Below, piece by piece: positions 6,453 to 7,452 of a stretch of DNA of 7,452 bases. The stretch lies in contig NZ_ANIK01000033.1 in assembly GCF_000347175.1 (NCBI RefSeq), positions 1 through 7,452 on the forward strand, read 5' to 3'. Under the pieces are notes generated by a model. That model saw nothing but the letters and a program-made list of their open reading frames with translations. It did not search any database and was not told the DNA's origin. Numbering within the stretch: the first letter of the stretch is position 1; each line of letters begins with the position of its first letter. Origin of the DNA: Leptospira alstonii serovar Sichuan str. 79601 (GTDB lineage Bacteria > Spirochaetota > Leptospiria > Leptospirales > Leptospiraceae). The translations under genes were made by a program, and so were the position numbers.

Positions 6453-7452
<1,000 letters not shown>

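Overview
This window looks like a pathogenic-clade Leptospira chromosome (spirochaete). The grounds are AT-rich DNA with long, repeat-filled intergenic gaps, a DUF1554 lipoprotein of the kind expanded in pathogenic leptospires, a spirochaete-style lipobox ending in Asn-Cys, TTG start codons, and IS110-family copies at both ends whose transposase starts like that of Leptospira IS1533. Species cannot be fixed from this sequence alone.

Layout. Positions 1-335 and 7119-7452 are the same IS110-family element head, in opposite orientations; bases 2-335 are the reverse complement of 7119-7452 with no gaps. Both copies run off the window after 81 transposase codons, at almost the same base. The window is therefore probably one complete draft contig that ends where assembly met a multicopy IS. 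Between the IS copies, left to right, are: a repeat-bearing gap; a Rieske non-haem iron oxygenase alpha subunit on the minus strand (788-1990); a 926-bp divergent gap; pdxH on the plus strand (2932-3576); a repeat-rich gap; a DUF4349 lipoprotein on the plus strand (4100-4990); a soluble-type lytic transglycosylase on the minus strand (5199-5852); another repeat-rich gap; and a DUF1554 lipoprotein on the minus strand (6453-about 7118). The last gene's signal peptide was cut off by the right-hand IS.

How the genes work together. They do not form an operon. Each has its own intergenic space and the strands alternate. Roles are unrelated: PLP cofactor salvage (PdxH), envelope peptidoglycan turnover (transglycosylase), two envelope lipoproteins, and an orphan oxygenase with no reductase beside it.

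The most interesting material is non-coding or junctional. The IS110 insertion sits 6 bases before the lipobox Ser codon and leaves an in-frame antisense fusion that supplies a hydrophobic, signal-like N-terminus. The IS head upstream of the transposase holds two hairpins where a bridge RNA would be expected. A 32-bp perfect tandem duplication abuts the left IS end. At least two families of roughly 100-130 bp dispersed intergenic repeats carry a GGGAACTCCC-type palindrome. One family flanks the DUF4349 gene as inverted copies and shares an exact 17-bp match. No complete new defence or biosynthetic system is visible.
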